64,000 bases of DNA. It comes from JABWAN01 sp041918175 (lineage in GTDB: Bacteria; Zhuqueibacterota; Zhuqueibacteria; Zhuqueibacterales; Zhuqueibacteraceae). The notes below the pieces were generated by a model. It was not told the DNA's origin. It saw only the letters and a program-made list of their open reading frames with translations, and did not search any database. The stretch is taken from positions 132,505-196,504 of the forward strand of contig JAYRWE010000109.1 of the NCBI GenBank assembly GCA_041918175.1, in the 5' to 3' direction. Shown here piece by piece: positions 9,145-17,203 of the stretch. The translations under genes were made by a program, and so were the position numbers. Every line of letters starts with the position of its first letter. Within the stretch, counting starts at the first letter, position 1.

Positions 9145-9187
9145 TATTCGCGGTTAAGAAATGGGAAAGTATTTCAGTCGGCAATTC

Positions 9188-9859
9188 TTACTTGCGACCG
9201 TACTGCCTCTGCAAAATCTCCCGAATCTTCTCCGCGCGGCCGCGGCCTACGCCCTCCACTTGCATCAACTCGGTGGTCGGCGCGGCAAACACAGCTTGCA
9301 GGCTACCGAATTTTTTGAGCAAGGCCTCGGCAAGCTGCGGCCCGATGCCGGGCAACGTTTCGACGACGTAACGCTGCGTCATTTCCGGCGCGGGCGAGCG
9401 TTTCTTTTCATGCAAAGAAAAAACTTTTTCCGGCTGCGCGTGCAAGAGTTGGAGCAGCGCGAAAATGGTTTCGACTGATTCTTCGGCGTTGCGCGTGTGC
9501 AAGATTGGAATATGATTGAGCACGGTGAGATAAAAAATGGCGCCGCGATACGCATGCGGATGAATCTCGCGTTGCGGCGCTTCCGTTTCTTCCAAAAGAA
9601 AGAGCGGGTGCGCGAAGCTCGCGCGCAGGCTCTGCGTTTGTGCGAAGAGGCGTTTATCGAAGATGGATTGAACAAAGTCCGCGGTGGTTTTGCGTTCGAG
9701 CGCCACATGCGGCGCGAGCACATAATCGCCGGCGCGCAAATGTTTCATGCGCACTTCCAAGCCTTTCGCGCTCAACGCTTGTGGAATGCCGGAGGCGCGC
9801 TCACGCATATCAGCGAAGAGAAAGGAATTTGTGGTCGGCATGGCATGGTTGCTCTGCAC
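9188..9859 (-). CDS. XPF/ERCC4-type structure-specific nuclease with C-terminal helix-hairpin-helix
   Basis: A 223-residue protein. The N-terminal ERCC4 nuclease fold shows ADMRE (Asp17, Arg19, Glu20), RAGDYVL and the catalytic ERKTTADF (Glu55-Arg56-Lys57, Asp61), matching the ERKx3D signature. The C-terminal ~60 residues form a double helix-hairpin-helix, with LPGIGPQLAEALLKKFGS and VEGVGRGRAEKI. Archaeal and eukaryotic relatives cut branched or flap DNA as dimers. No helicase domain is fused. The start is GTG 9859 or ATG 9841. It is monocistronic. Family assignment is confident; the cellular role in this bacterium is not known. Confidence 0.88.
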   Translation of the reverse strand: MQSNHAMPTTNSFLFADMRERASGIPQALSAKGLEVRMKHLRAGDYVLAPHVALERKTTADFVQSIFDKRLFAQTQSLRASFAHPLFLLEETEAPQREIHPHAYRGAIFYLTVLNHIPILHTRNAEESVETIFALLQLLHAQPEKVFSLHEKKRSPAPEMTQRYVVETLPGIGPQLAEALLKKFGSLQAVFAAPTTELMQVEGVGRGRAEKIREILQRQYGRK

Positions 9860-11025
9860 AGGCGAGAAGCTGGGCTCCCAATCGAGGCGCGCATTCGACG
9901 ATTATTGCGCAAGCGTGTTGTAAGCAGATGGCCTTTCGAAAAACGAGCAAGTAATCCAAGCTCATCTCTTTGCAACTGGGAGCGCATGCTGCGGCGTTAG
10001 AGCAGCATGAAACTGGTATTGGGAAGAAAGTGAAGCTCGCGCGCCGACGGCAATATAACCATGCGTGCGTCATGGCGCAAGGGAGGCGGCAATATTTTCG
10101 GTAGGAAAATTCTGTTGTTGAAAGCGCAAAGTGAAAGCAGGAGTATCGCATTCAGCGCGTAAGATGACAAGGCAGGTAAACTAAAACTTGCGGGTGGCAC
10201 AATTGTGCGCGTCTCTTCCCCCGCGCTCGAGTGCCCGCTCCGGAAGCGATGCCCCTGGCCTCCCCCCATATTGGGAGAGCGAGCGACTCGAGCGTTTTTC
10301 AAATTTTTTTTAGAATTTGCCTTCGTGCAATTTCATCGGTCAAAAGGCAAAGAGGAACAAGATCAAAATAATGAATGCTTGCTTGAAACGCGTCATGCCT
10401 TCTCCTACGTTTATCCGATATTCTGCCCGTGGGTTGTGATGTGCTAATAATCGCATATTTGATGTAATTCTGCATCACGCTTTTAGCTCGACAAATCAGT
10501 CGCAGGCTATCGCGCGCGGCGATGAGTTTCCCCTTGAATCACGGGAAAGGCATATTCTATTTTCACGCAGACCACCATTCCCTAGCAGCAACGAATCCTT
10601 TGTTCAATACATGCAGCGACCGTCACGCACTGCATACAAGAGTGAAAGTCTCTGTGCTTACGCCAATACCTTAGTGCGCTTTTTTCCTGCGCGATTTACT
10701 TTTGTTGTACCAACAAACTCTCGCCAAATCCTGTTTTCATCTCACAACAAGAAAGGAGCCTTGACCGAGACGCTCGGAGTCTTGCGCTTTTCATAAGCAA
10801 ATCCAAACCGGCTTGTGACAGGCGAAGATCAATTTTTCCCTTTCGCTTCATTGGGCAATTCCTTAGAATGCGGCGGTTTTTTAACCCAGTACCTTTCAAT
10901 TAGGGGGGTGTTCCTCAGTTCCAGTCGCTTGTGGGCCGCTGAATCTGCACACGTAAAGTGCACCACAAGGCCTTAGGACTAATTGAAGGGGTAATGTGTT
11001 AAAACCACATTCGGAGGAAGCGTAC
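9860..11025. other. Gene-poor 1.17-kb region with hairpins upstream of the kinase
   Basis: No convincing protein-coding frame was found on either strand. An imperfect palindrome built from CTCGAG and CTCCC blocks lies at 10223-10294. A second structured stretch lies just before the kinase gene. The rest shows no recognisable RNA gene. Confidence 0.5.
10892..10990. repeat. Inverted repeat in the leader of the histidine kinase gene
   Basis: CCTTTCAATTAG at 10892-10903 faces CTAATTGAAGGG at 10979-10990. Inside, CTTGTGG pairs with CCACAAG and TGCAC with GTGCA. The element ends 35 bp before the kinase start, so it could fold in the 5' leader or be a small mobile element. It shares GGGGGGTGTTC with the G-rich elements at 5698 and 21721. 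Confidence 0.5.
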
Positions 11026-12183
11026 ATGTTCGAAATGGATTCTCCAACTTTCCTTGTGGCCGTGGTCTTTATCACTACAATGCTTGGGCTGGTAGTGACC
11101 ATGTACACGGTTTATTTTTTGACTTCGAGCAAACGGCTGCGCAGGATAAAAAGCCTAGCCGATAGCGCAATCACTTTCTCGCCGGCGTTTATGACCATCA
11201 TTTTTGATAAACGCGACCGCGTGATCGATCTGCGCGCACACGAAGCGGAGGCAGAATTCCGAAAGGTTTGGCACGGCAAAAAGAAAGATGAACTAGATTT
11301 TTTACCCGGTTATTTTATGCAAGGTAATGGCGCGGTTCACAGCGCGGGCGAACAGGAGCAAGCGACCACGCCATTGAAAATGCCGGATGACAGCGTTATT
11401 TATCTCAGGTGGGAAATGCAAGACCATACTAAGCCCTCGGGCAAAACCGAGTTTCGTTTGGCGCGCGGTTATAATCGCACCGAAGAGTTGCTGCAGACGC
11501 AAAACATGCTCAAGCGGCTCTCCGCCACGGCTTCGGAGCGCGAAGAACGCGAACGCAAACGCATCGCTGACACGCTCCACGATCGCCTCGGCGAAGTCAT
11601 CATCACCTCCAAACGAATAGTCGCCGATTTAAAGAAAAAACATCCTTCCGTGGAATTTCAACAGAGCCTGGAGGAGCTGGAAAACACGATCAAAGATTTT
11701 TCGCGCGGCACCCACTCCGTGATCTACGATCTCATCCCTCCCGCACTTTACAACGTTGGCTTGGCCGCGGCGATTGAAGCCTATGCCAACAAATTCGCCC
11801 AACAGGAGCAACTCGATATTCAAATTCACGACATGCTGGGCGACTTCCATCTCAATCAAGACCTCGCTTTGTTTCTCTATAAAGCTGCTTTGGAATTTTT
11901 GCACAATGCGGTCAAACACGGCGGCGCCGACCAAATTGTCGTCACGTTGGCGCGCAAGGACGGCACGTTGGCCTTGATCGTGGAAGATAACGGCGCGGGC
12001 TTCAATGCGGAGGCTGAAATTGCGGCTCCAAACTTGGAATCGGGTTTTGGCTTGTTCAGCATCAAAAACCGCGCGGAGTATTATCATGGCGATCTTGAGC
12101 GCGACAACTCCCTCGCGCTCGGCGGCGGCAAAATCACGGTTTGGGTCAAGTGCGAAGAAGCTACGGAAGGTTGGAAAGAATGA
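11026..12183 (+). CDS. NarL-type sensor histidine kinase (HisKA_3)
   Basis: A 385-residue kinase from ATG 11026, chosen because GGAGGAAG lies at 11013-11020; an in-frame GTG at 10996 lacks a site. It has one N-terminal transmembrane segment (about residues 8-32), then a PAS-like cytoplasmic region. The HisKA_3 dimerisation helix contains RKRIADTLHDRLGE with phospho-acceptor His185. The C-terminal ATPase domain has EFLHNAVKHG (N-box), EDNGAGF (G1) and GFGLFSIKNRAE (G2). It overlaps the response-regulator gene by 4 bp (ATGA), so the two form one coupled pair. The signal is unknown. Confidence 0.92.
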   Translation: MFEMDSPTFLVAVVFITTMLGLVVTMYTVYFLTSSKRLRRIKSLADSAITFSPAFMTIIFDKRDRVIDLRAHEAEAEFRKVWHGKKKDELDFLPGYFMQGNGAVHSAGEQEQATTPLKMPDDSVIYLRWEMQDHTKPSGKTEFRLARGYNRTEELLQTQNMLKRLSATASEREERERKRIADTLHDRLGEVIITSKRIVADLKKKHPSVEFQQSLEELENTIKDFSRGTHSVIYDLIPPALYNVGLAAAIEAYANKFAQQEQLDIQIHDMLGDFHLNQDLALFLYKAALEFLHNAVKHGGADQIVVTLARKDGTLALIVEDNGAGFNAEAEIAAPNLESGFGLFSIKNRAEYYHGDLERDNSLALGGGKITVWVKCEEATEGWKE

Positions 12184-12839
12184 AGGTGAAAATTCTCTTG
12201 GTCGAAGATCAACGCCTCATGCGCGAAGGCTTTCGCGCGTTGATCAAAGATCAAACAAACCTGGAAATCATCGGCGAGGCGGAAACCGGGAAAGAGGCGA
12301 TTGACAAAGCGCTCACGCTCATGCCGAACGTTGTCGTGATGGATATCACTCTGCGCGGTTCGGAAATGACCGGGATACAAGCCACGCGCAGAATCAAAAC
12401 CGCGCGCCCGGATATCAAAGTGCTCGCCCTCTCGCAATGGGAAGATGGCCCTTCTATTAAGGGCATGGTGTCGGCCGGCGCCTCGGGGTATCTTTCCAAA
12501 AGCTGCACGACTGAAGAATTATGCGAGGCGATTGCCACAGTGATGCAAGGCCGGCATTATTTCAGCGCCGAAGTGAGCAGCGCAGTGCAGGATGAGTTTG
12601 TGCATCTCTCCCAAAAGACCGTGCGGCGCGAGCCGAATGCTTTGACCGAACGTGAAACCGAAATCTTGCGACGCACGACGCTCGGCGAAAACGCGAAGAG
12701 TATTGCCGACGCCTTGGGGCTTTCTTCCAAAACGGTCGATGCGCATCGGCGCAATCTCATGAAGAAACTTGGCATCACCAATCTGGCGGATTTGATCAAG
12801 TATGCTCTGCGCAAACGAATTATTGAAGACGGGGAATAA
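12180..12839 (+). CDS. NarL/FixJ-family response regulator
   Basis: A 219-residue regulator. The receiver domain (residues 1-120) has the acidic pocket VEDQ, phospho-acceptor Asp55 in VVVMDITL and the conserved Lys in GYLSKS. The C-terminal LuxR/GerE helix-turn-helix (about 150-215) reads LTEREtEILR...SIADALGLSSKTVDAHR. The ATG at 12180 overlaps the kinase stop as ATGA, which fixes the start and the pairing. It is expected to receive phosphate from the kinase and bind DNA as a dimer. No target genes are evident nearby. A hairpin follows the stop by about 40 bp. Confidence 0.93.
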   Translation: MKVKILLVEDQRLMREGFRALIKDQTNLEIIGEAETGKEAIDKALTLMPNVVVMDITLRGSEMTGIQATRRIKTARPDIKVLALSQWEDGPSIKGMVSAGASGYLSKSCTTEELCEAIATVMQGRHYFSAEVSSAVQDEFVHLSQKTVRREPNALTERETEILRRTTLGENAKSIADALGLSSKTVDAHRRNLMKKLGITNLADLIKYALRKRIIEDGE

Positions 12840-12879
12840 GACGGGGCTGTTGCCATAAGCTGAACCTGCTGTGCAAAAT

Positions 12880-12959
12880 AAAATGTCATTCTGCGACACT
12901 CCCTTTATGCGCTGGCTTTATTGCCCGCGCGCAAACGGAGTGAAGCAGAATGACATTTT
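12880..12959. repeat. TGTCATTC-ended hairpin element, copy 2
   Basis: AAATGTCATTCTGC faces GCAGAATGACATTT, with an inner CACTCC / GGAGTG pair. It lies 40 bp after the response-regulator stop and could serve as its transcription end, but its ends are those of the family at 7246 and 26100. Confidence 0.65.
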
Positions 12960-13001
12960 CATTTTGAGGCAAGAGCGCGCAGGAAGTTAAACCGCAACCC
13001 G

Positions 13002-13640
13002 CTATACGGCGCGCGCCTTGAAAGCTCCGACGGTGAAGAGGAGGTTGTGGATGATGTTCAGGACGGCGTGGGTATACATCGTTGCTATTAAAAAGTCTTT
13101 GTTCGTTATATATGAAAAGGAGAATAAAACAATTGAACTACTATAGTAAATTGCGAATGCACTTAATACCCAAAACCGAAAATCATTTGTCAGGTCTATT
13201 GAAGTATTTTCCCACAGTGCAATCAGTGTCTTGAGCACAAAAAACGTCATGATTAACAACGCAACCGGTCTTGTGATGAAATTATAACTGGAAGTCTCGT
13301 ATGGTTCCAAGCCAGTGAGCTTCGCCACGAAAAAGAAGATTATGAAAGAAGGAATGGCATAACGAATCCACTTTTCAAGCTTCTCATTTAACACCCAACA
13401 CTTAAGCAGAGTCAATACCAACACATATTCCAACAGAGAGTATGCCTGAAACACCAAGATGTTATGAATCTTCATTTGGGCTAGGATAGACACAATTATT
13501 TCCACAAGTGCTGATACACACAAAAAAAACCAAAGCAAGAGCTTGTCGTTGTGCCGTTTGAAGTTTTTTAAAAAAAATGTGCTTATGGCAAACGGCAACA
13601 GCGTTGAAAGAACCGAAAAATACAAGAGCGGGCTTATCAT
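13002..13640 (-). CDS. Integral membrane protein of unknown function (AT-rich gene)
   Basis: About 212 residues from ATG 13640, which has GGAG upstream; an in-frame ATG at 13682 would add 14 residues. Six to seven hydrophobic helices fill almost the whole length, joined by short loops such as LKNFKRHNDK and LNEKLEKW. A central FQAYSLLEYVLVLTLLKCW segment resembles unnamed membrane proteins of Bacteroidota, but I cannot name a family. Its base composition is clearly more AT-rich than its neighbours and its codons differ, which suggests recent transfer. It is not obviously part of an operon. Confidence 0.65.
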   Translation of the reverse strand: MISPLLYFSVLSTLLPFAISTFFLKNFKRHNDKLLLWFFLCVSALVEIIVSILAQMKIHNILVFQAYSLLEYVLVLTLLKCWVLNEKLEKWIRYAIPSFIIFFFVAKLTGLEPYETSSYNFITRPVALLIMTFFVLKTLIALWENTSIDLTNDFRFWVLSAFAIYYSSSIVLFSFSYITNKDFLIATMYTHAVLNIIHNLLFTVGAFKARAV

Positions 13641-13842
13641 GTTCCAATCACACTCCAAACAATAAACATATTCCGACAGCATTGCACAGAATTAGATTTC
13701 GGTTTGTGCGCCCAAGGGTAGCAAAAATATCCCGGGAAAGCAACTCGTGTTCCTTATATTTTCACGTTGATTCGTTTTTACCAGCATTCGCACGAGTCTG
13801 AGAAGGATGACGAAAACAACTGCGGTGAGATTTCAAGGGGAG

Positions 13843-13872
13843 TCGCCGAGAAGTACAAAAACTTCTCGGCGA
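13843..13872. repeat. Perfect 12-bp stem-loop (TCGCCGAGAAGT)
   Basis: TCGCCGAGAAGT at 13843-13854, a six-base loop, then ACTTCTCGGCGA at 13861-13872. It lies 56 bp beyond the 3' end of the minus-strand gene at 13928 and may end its transcript, though no U-run follows. Its CGCCGAG sequence recurs in the larger hairpins at 24971 and 62260. Confidence 0.6.
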
Positions 13873-13927
13873 GAAGACACAATCTGGTGTGGGATTGCTG
13901 ACACCGCCTCGCACCTTTCATGCGCGG

Positions 13928-14596
13928 CTACAACCGAATTTCCCACTCCAGTTTGTGTTTAGCGGTTAAGCCGTGATTTAATAAATTGGATATTCCGCAG
14001 AAAGGCGGACATGGTATTGAAAATTCAATGCTCGGCCCGTCGAATCTCTCCGCGCCGAATTTGTCTACGCAGAGCATGACCATTACGCGTGTGCCTTCTT
14101 TGTCCGCGCCGAAAAAGCAACGCAGGCCGACACATTCGGGATGATTCAGCAACCGTTGGAGCGCTTGTTTGCCGAAGAAGCCGCCTTTGGGTTGGCTTGG
14201 CTGCACGTTTTCTTGAAACCGCGCCGTAAGCTGCGAAGCTTCTTGCAAAGAAATTTCGTGGCGCACGTCGTTGCGATTATACATTCCGCGTTCGTTGAGC
14301 GGCGGATTCATCATGGAAAGTTTTTGCGGCTCGCCTTCCAGCAAGTCATTGCGGTTGGCTTTCGTGCCCACGAGCACGAGTTGCGTTTGGTCGAACATAT
14401 CAGCGCCATAGTAATAGCGCAGACCTACGACCTCGGGTTGATCAAGCAGGGCTTGTACCGCGTGCTTGTCGAAAAACACACCGGGCGCGGCTTCCGAGCC
14501 ATAATGTTCGCGAAATTGTTTGAGGAAGGTCAAAGCTTCGGCGGTGGTGATGGCGTGATTTTCCTCGCCCGTAAACTGCTTCTTGGCATCTGACAT
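13928..14596 (-). CDS. Unknown protein with two internal repeats
   Basis: A 222-residue soluble protein with no signal peptide. The two halves are copies of one another. GVFFDKHAVQALLDQPEVVG in the first half aligns with GGFFGKQALQRLLNHPECVG in the second. LRYYYGAD then aligns with LRCFFGAD, and each is followed by a hydrophobic strand. A motif MNPPLNERG precedes the second repeat and a CPPFC pair lies near the C-terminus. I do not recognise a named family; similar unnamed proteins exist in Bacteroidota. The start is supported by AGGAAAGGA before ATG 14596. It is monocistronic. Confidence 0.75.
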   Translation of the reverse strand: MSDAKKQFTGEENHAITTAEALTFLKQFREHYGSEAAPGVFFDKHAVQALLDQPEVVGLRYYYGADMFDQTQLVLVGTKANRNDLLEGEPQKLSMMNPPLNERGMYNRNDVRHEISLQEASQLTARFQENVQPSQPKGGFFGKQALQRLLNHPECVGLRCFFGADKEGTRVMVMLCVDKFGAERFDGPSIEFSIPCPPFCGISNLLNHGLTAKHKLEWEIRL

Positions 14597-15288
14597 CGTG
14601 ATTGTCCTTTCCTGCTCCGACAGGGCACACTACGGCCCACAGAGCGAGTGGCAAAAATGAGTTGTTCCACAGCCATGGAAATCAGGATTTGAGATGCGCG
14701 CGCATCGTTCTTTTTCTAAAAGAAGCGCAGCGCGTGTGCGCCAACGCTTCGCATCAAGCTATCACAATTGCAATGCCACGTGTGCCTACGCAAAACATGT
14801 CGGCGGTTAGTTGATTGCTTTCGATGAAGTTATTGCAGGAAGAGGCGCATCGCTGCGATGAAATGAGAAGCAGGAGAGCCTCTGAAAAAGTTTAGTTGCG
14901 CAAACCGAGGTTAAGCGCAGTAGACCGAATACACATGAAAAGGTTTGCGCAACGCGTGAATGCGCAAGCCCAAAGGACAAATAACCCGCATCGCATAACT
15001 CCGGCAATACGATCCCGCCGGCGATTTTTTTATGCGCCGCAATTCTTCATGCGCTGGCTTCGCGGTCGCTCGGTTTGAATAGCAACGTTAGCTTATGTGG
15101 AGTTGCGTTCGAAGGTTTGGGCGAGAGCTTAATTCGAGGCGAGGGGAGCGAGGAAAGTTTGAGGCGAGCTTGCTTTGGGCATCAGCCACGGTGCGGTGTT
15201 CTGCGCTATGTTCTCGTTCGCGAAAGGTTAAAGCAGCGATACGGCCCAAGACGCGCATTCGTTGGTGCTCGCGCTCCGGGATCAAGCT
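14597..15288. other. Non-coding 690-bp region with a 12-bp inverted repeat
   Basis: No coding frame is convincing. GTTGCGCAAACC at 14895-14906 faces GGTTTGCGCAAC at 14942-14953. A short GC pair (CCGGC / GCCGG) followed by seven T residues lies near 15000-15030. Together they could be a small plus-strand RNA with its terminator, but I cannot match a known RNA family. Confidence 0.35.
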
Positions 15289-16992
15289 TCATGACCGCTC
15301 TCCTTTCTTAAATTGATTCCGTTTGATCGTTATGCGATGCCGTTTGCTTTTGGCAATGAATGCGCTTTTGGTGATGCCGGCGCGTTTGATCGCTTCGTTT
15401 TGCTTGCCCTCGGTTTGGCGCAAAAGCGCGATGAGAAAATTGCGCTCGAAAGCATTGGCCACGGCGCGCAGCGCGGGCTTAAACGGCAAACGCAGCGCGC
15501 GCTTGATGTCGAGAAACAAGTGCTCGTGCAAAGTCAACTCGCCGCCGTTTTCGCCCGCGGCGGCTTGTCCGCGAATAAAAGCGTGACCCTGCAATTCCGG
15601 CGGCAGCGCATGCGCGTAAAAATCCGGCGGAGAAAGTTGCGTATTCGCCGAAGCTGAGGCGACGGCAGAAACTACGCTGCCATTTGTCACTTCAGCGGGA
15701 AAATGATGCGGCTGCAGCACGCGCTCATTGGCCTTCGAAGCCGCACGCACAGCCGCGCGCACCATCGTCTCCAGCGCGCGCACATTGCCGGGATGAGCGT
15801 AGCGCAATAAACACGCACGCACTTCCTCGCCAAGCTCGAGGCGCACGTGGTATTGCGCATTGCAGCGTTCCAAAAAAGTCTCGGCGAGCAGCAGAATATC
15901 TTCACCGCGTTCGCGCAGCGGCAGGATCGTAATCGTCACGCCTTTCTTCAAACGAAAATACAAATCCGCACGAAAGGCCTTCTGCTGCACCATGGCTGCG
16001 AGATCGCTGTTGGTGCCGAACATCAAACGCACGTCGGCTTTCTTTTCATTGCCCGCGCCCACCATGCGATAGGCTTTCGTATCCAAAAAACGCAGAAGCA
16101 AGGCCTGCGCGTTTGCACTCAAATTGCCGATTTCATCTAAAAAGAGCGTGCCGCCTTCGGCCTCGGCCACAACCCCGGCGTGTTGCTGCTTGGCATCCGT
16201 GAATGCGCCTTTGACATGGCCGAACAACACCGAGCTTAAAAGATGTTCCGGAATCGCCGAGCAATCAAACGCCACAAACTCGCGCTGGCAACGCGCACTC
16301 ATCTCATGCGCAAGCCGTGCGAGCAATTCTTTGCCGGTTCCGCTCTCGCCGAGAAAGAGCAAATCTTCGTCATGTTGATTTGCAAACTCAAGGTCCGCCA
16401 TGACACTTTGCATTGCGGGACTGGCGCCGATCAATTCGCGATAGCCCAGTTCGCGCGCACGCGTATCGTGCAGCGCACGTCGCATCGCGTGCTTGCGTTC
16501 TTCTTCCGCCATTCTTTGGCGTAAAAAAGGCGCCAGCTTCGCGACCAGCTCATCTACAAAAGCCAGCGTGGCTTCAGTAAAAAGCGCTTCGCGTTTGCAG
16601 CTATCAAGGTACACCACGCCAAACACCCCGCGACGATCGCTCACCGGCGCGCACACGACGGACAACACATTTTGCCCCAACACCGTGTCGGACCCGCGAA
16701 AACGCGGATCGCGGCGCGCATCTTCGCTGAGTATGCTCTTTTGATGCGTGATCACCCTATCGAGAATTTTACTGCTGATCTTGCTCGCGCGACGATCGCG
16801 AGTTTCTTGACCGTCTTTGCGCGCGTGCTGGAAACGTAAGTTCCCCAGGTCATCGTAAAGTTCGATCTGGCCGCGTTCCGCATTGGTGCATTGCATCACG
16901 AGATCGAGAATAGTCGGCACATGCGTCGAAATTTCCGATGCGCCGAAAAGAAGTCGATAGATTTGTAGGAGGGTATAATCTAGGTTGGACAT
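15289..16992 (-). CDS. GAF-domain sigma-54-dependent transcriptional activator
   Basis: A 567-residue enhancer-binding protein from ATG 16992; TTG 17022 is the alternative. The N-terminal GAF domain (about 10-165) is followed by the AAA+ domain (about 190-420). That domain has Walker A GESGTGKE, Walker B GGTLFLDEIG and the sigma-54 contact loop GAFTDA, where the usual GAFTGA has Asp at position 5. The C-terminal ~50 residues (NEAIKRAGITKSAFIAKSKR) resemble a Fis-type helix-turn-helix. It should drive RpoN promoters in response to a ligand or redox signal sensed by GAF. No dedicated target operon is evident next to it. Confidence 0.88.
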   Translation of the reverse strand: MSNLDYTLLQIYRLLFGASEISTHVPTILDLVMQCTNAERGQIELYDDLGNLRFQHARKDGQETRDRRASKISSKILDRVITHQKSILSEDARRDPRFRGSDTVLGQNVLSVVCAPVSDRRGVFGVVYLDSCKREALFTEATLAFVDELVAKLAPFLRQRMAEEERKHAMRRALHDTRARELGYRELIGASPAMQSVMADLEFANQHDEDLLFLGESGTGKELLARLAHEMSARCQREFVAFDCSAIPEHLLSSVLFGHVKGAFTDAKQQHAGVVAEAEGGTLFLDEIGNLSANAQALLLRFLDTKAYRMVGAGNEKKADVRLMFGTNSDLAAMVQQKAFRADLYFRLKKGVTITILPLRERGEDILLLAETFLERCNAQYHVRLELGEEVRACLLRYAHPGNVRALETMVRAAVRAASKANERVLQPHHFPAEVTNGSVVSAVASASANTQLSPPDFYAHALPPELQGHAFIRGQAAAGENGGELTLHEHLFLDIKRALRLPFKPALRAVANAFERNFLIALLRQTEGKQNEAIKRAGITKSAFIAKSKRHRITIKRNQFKKGERS

Positions 16993-17203
16993 GGTTCGCT
17001 CGCCGCCACGTTGAACATCCAAGCTGCTTGGCCAAGTAATGTCGCGGAACCCGCGAAATATCTGGGAAAAGATTCTTGCGCTTTTTTTATTATGAAAAAA
17101 TTCTTAGCTTGGCCGCCATTAAACCGTTCAACTAGAGAGACACCTCCAACCCGCGAGTTCTCACAAGCGTTTTTGCACTTTGCATTTTTTGAAGGGATTC
17201 ATC

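Noticed and set aside
15289..16992. GAFTDA in place of GAFTGA as evidence of an inactive sigma-54 activator
   Set aside because: This variant is, to my knowledge, common in GAF/FHA-type activators, and the Walker motifs are intact.
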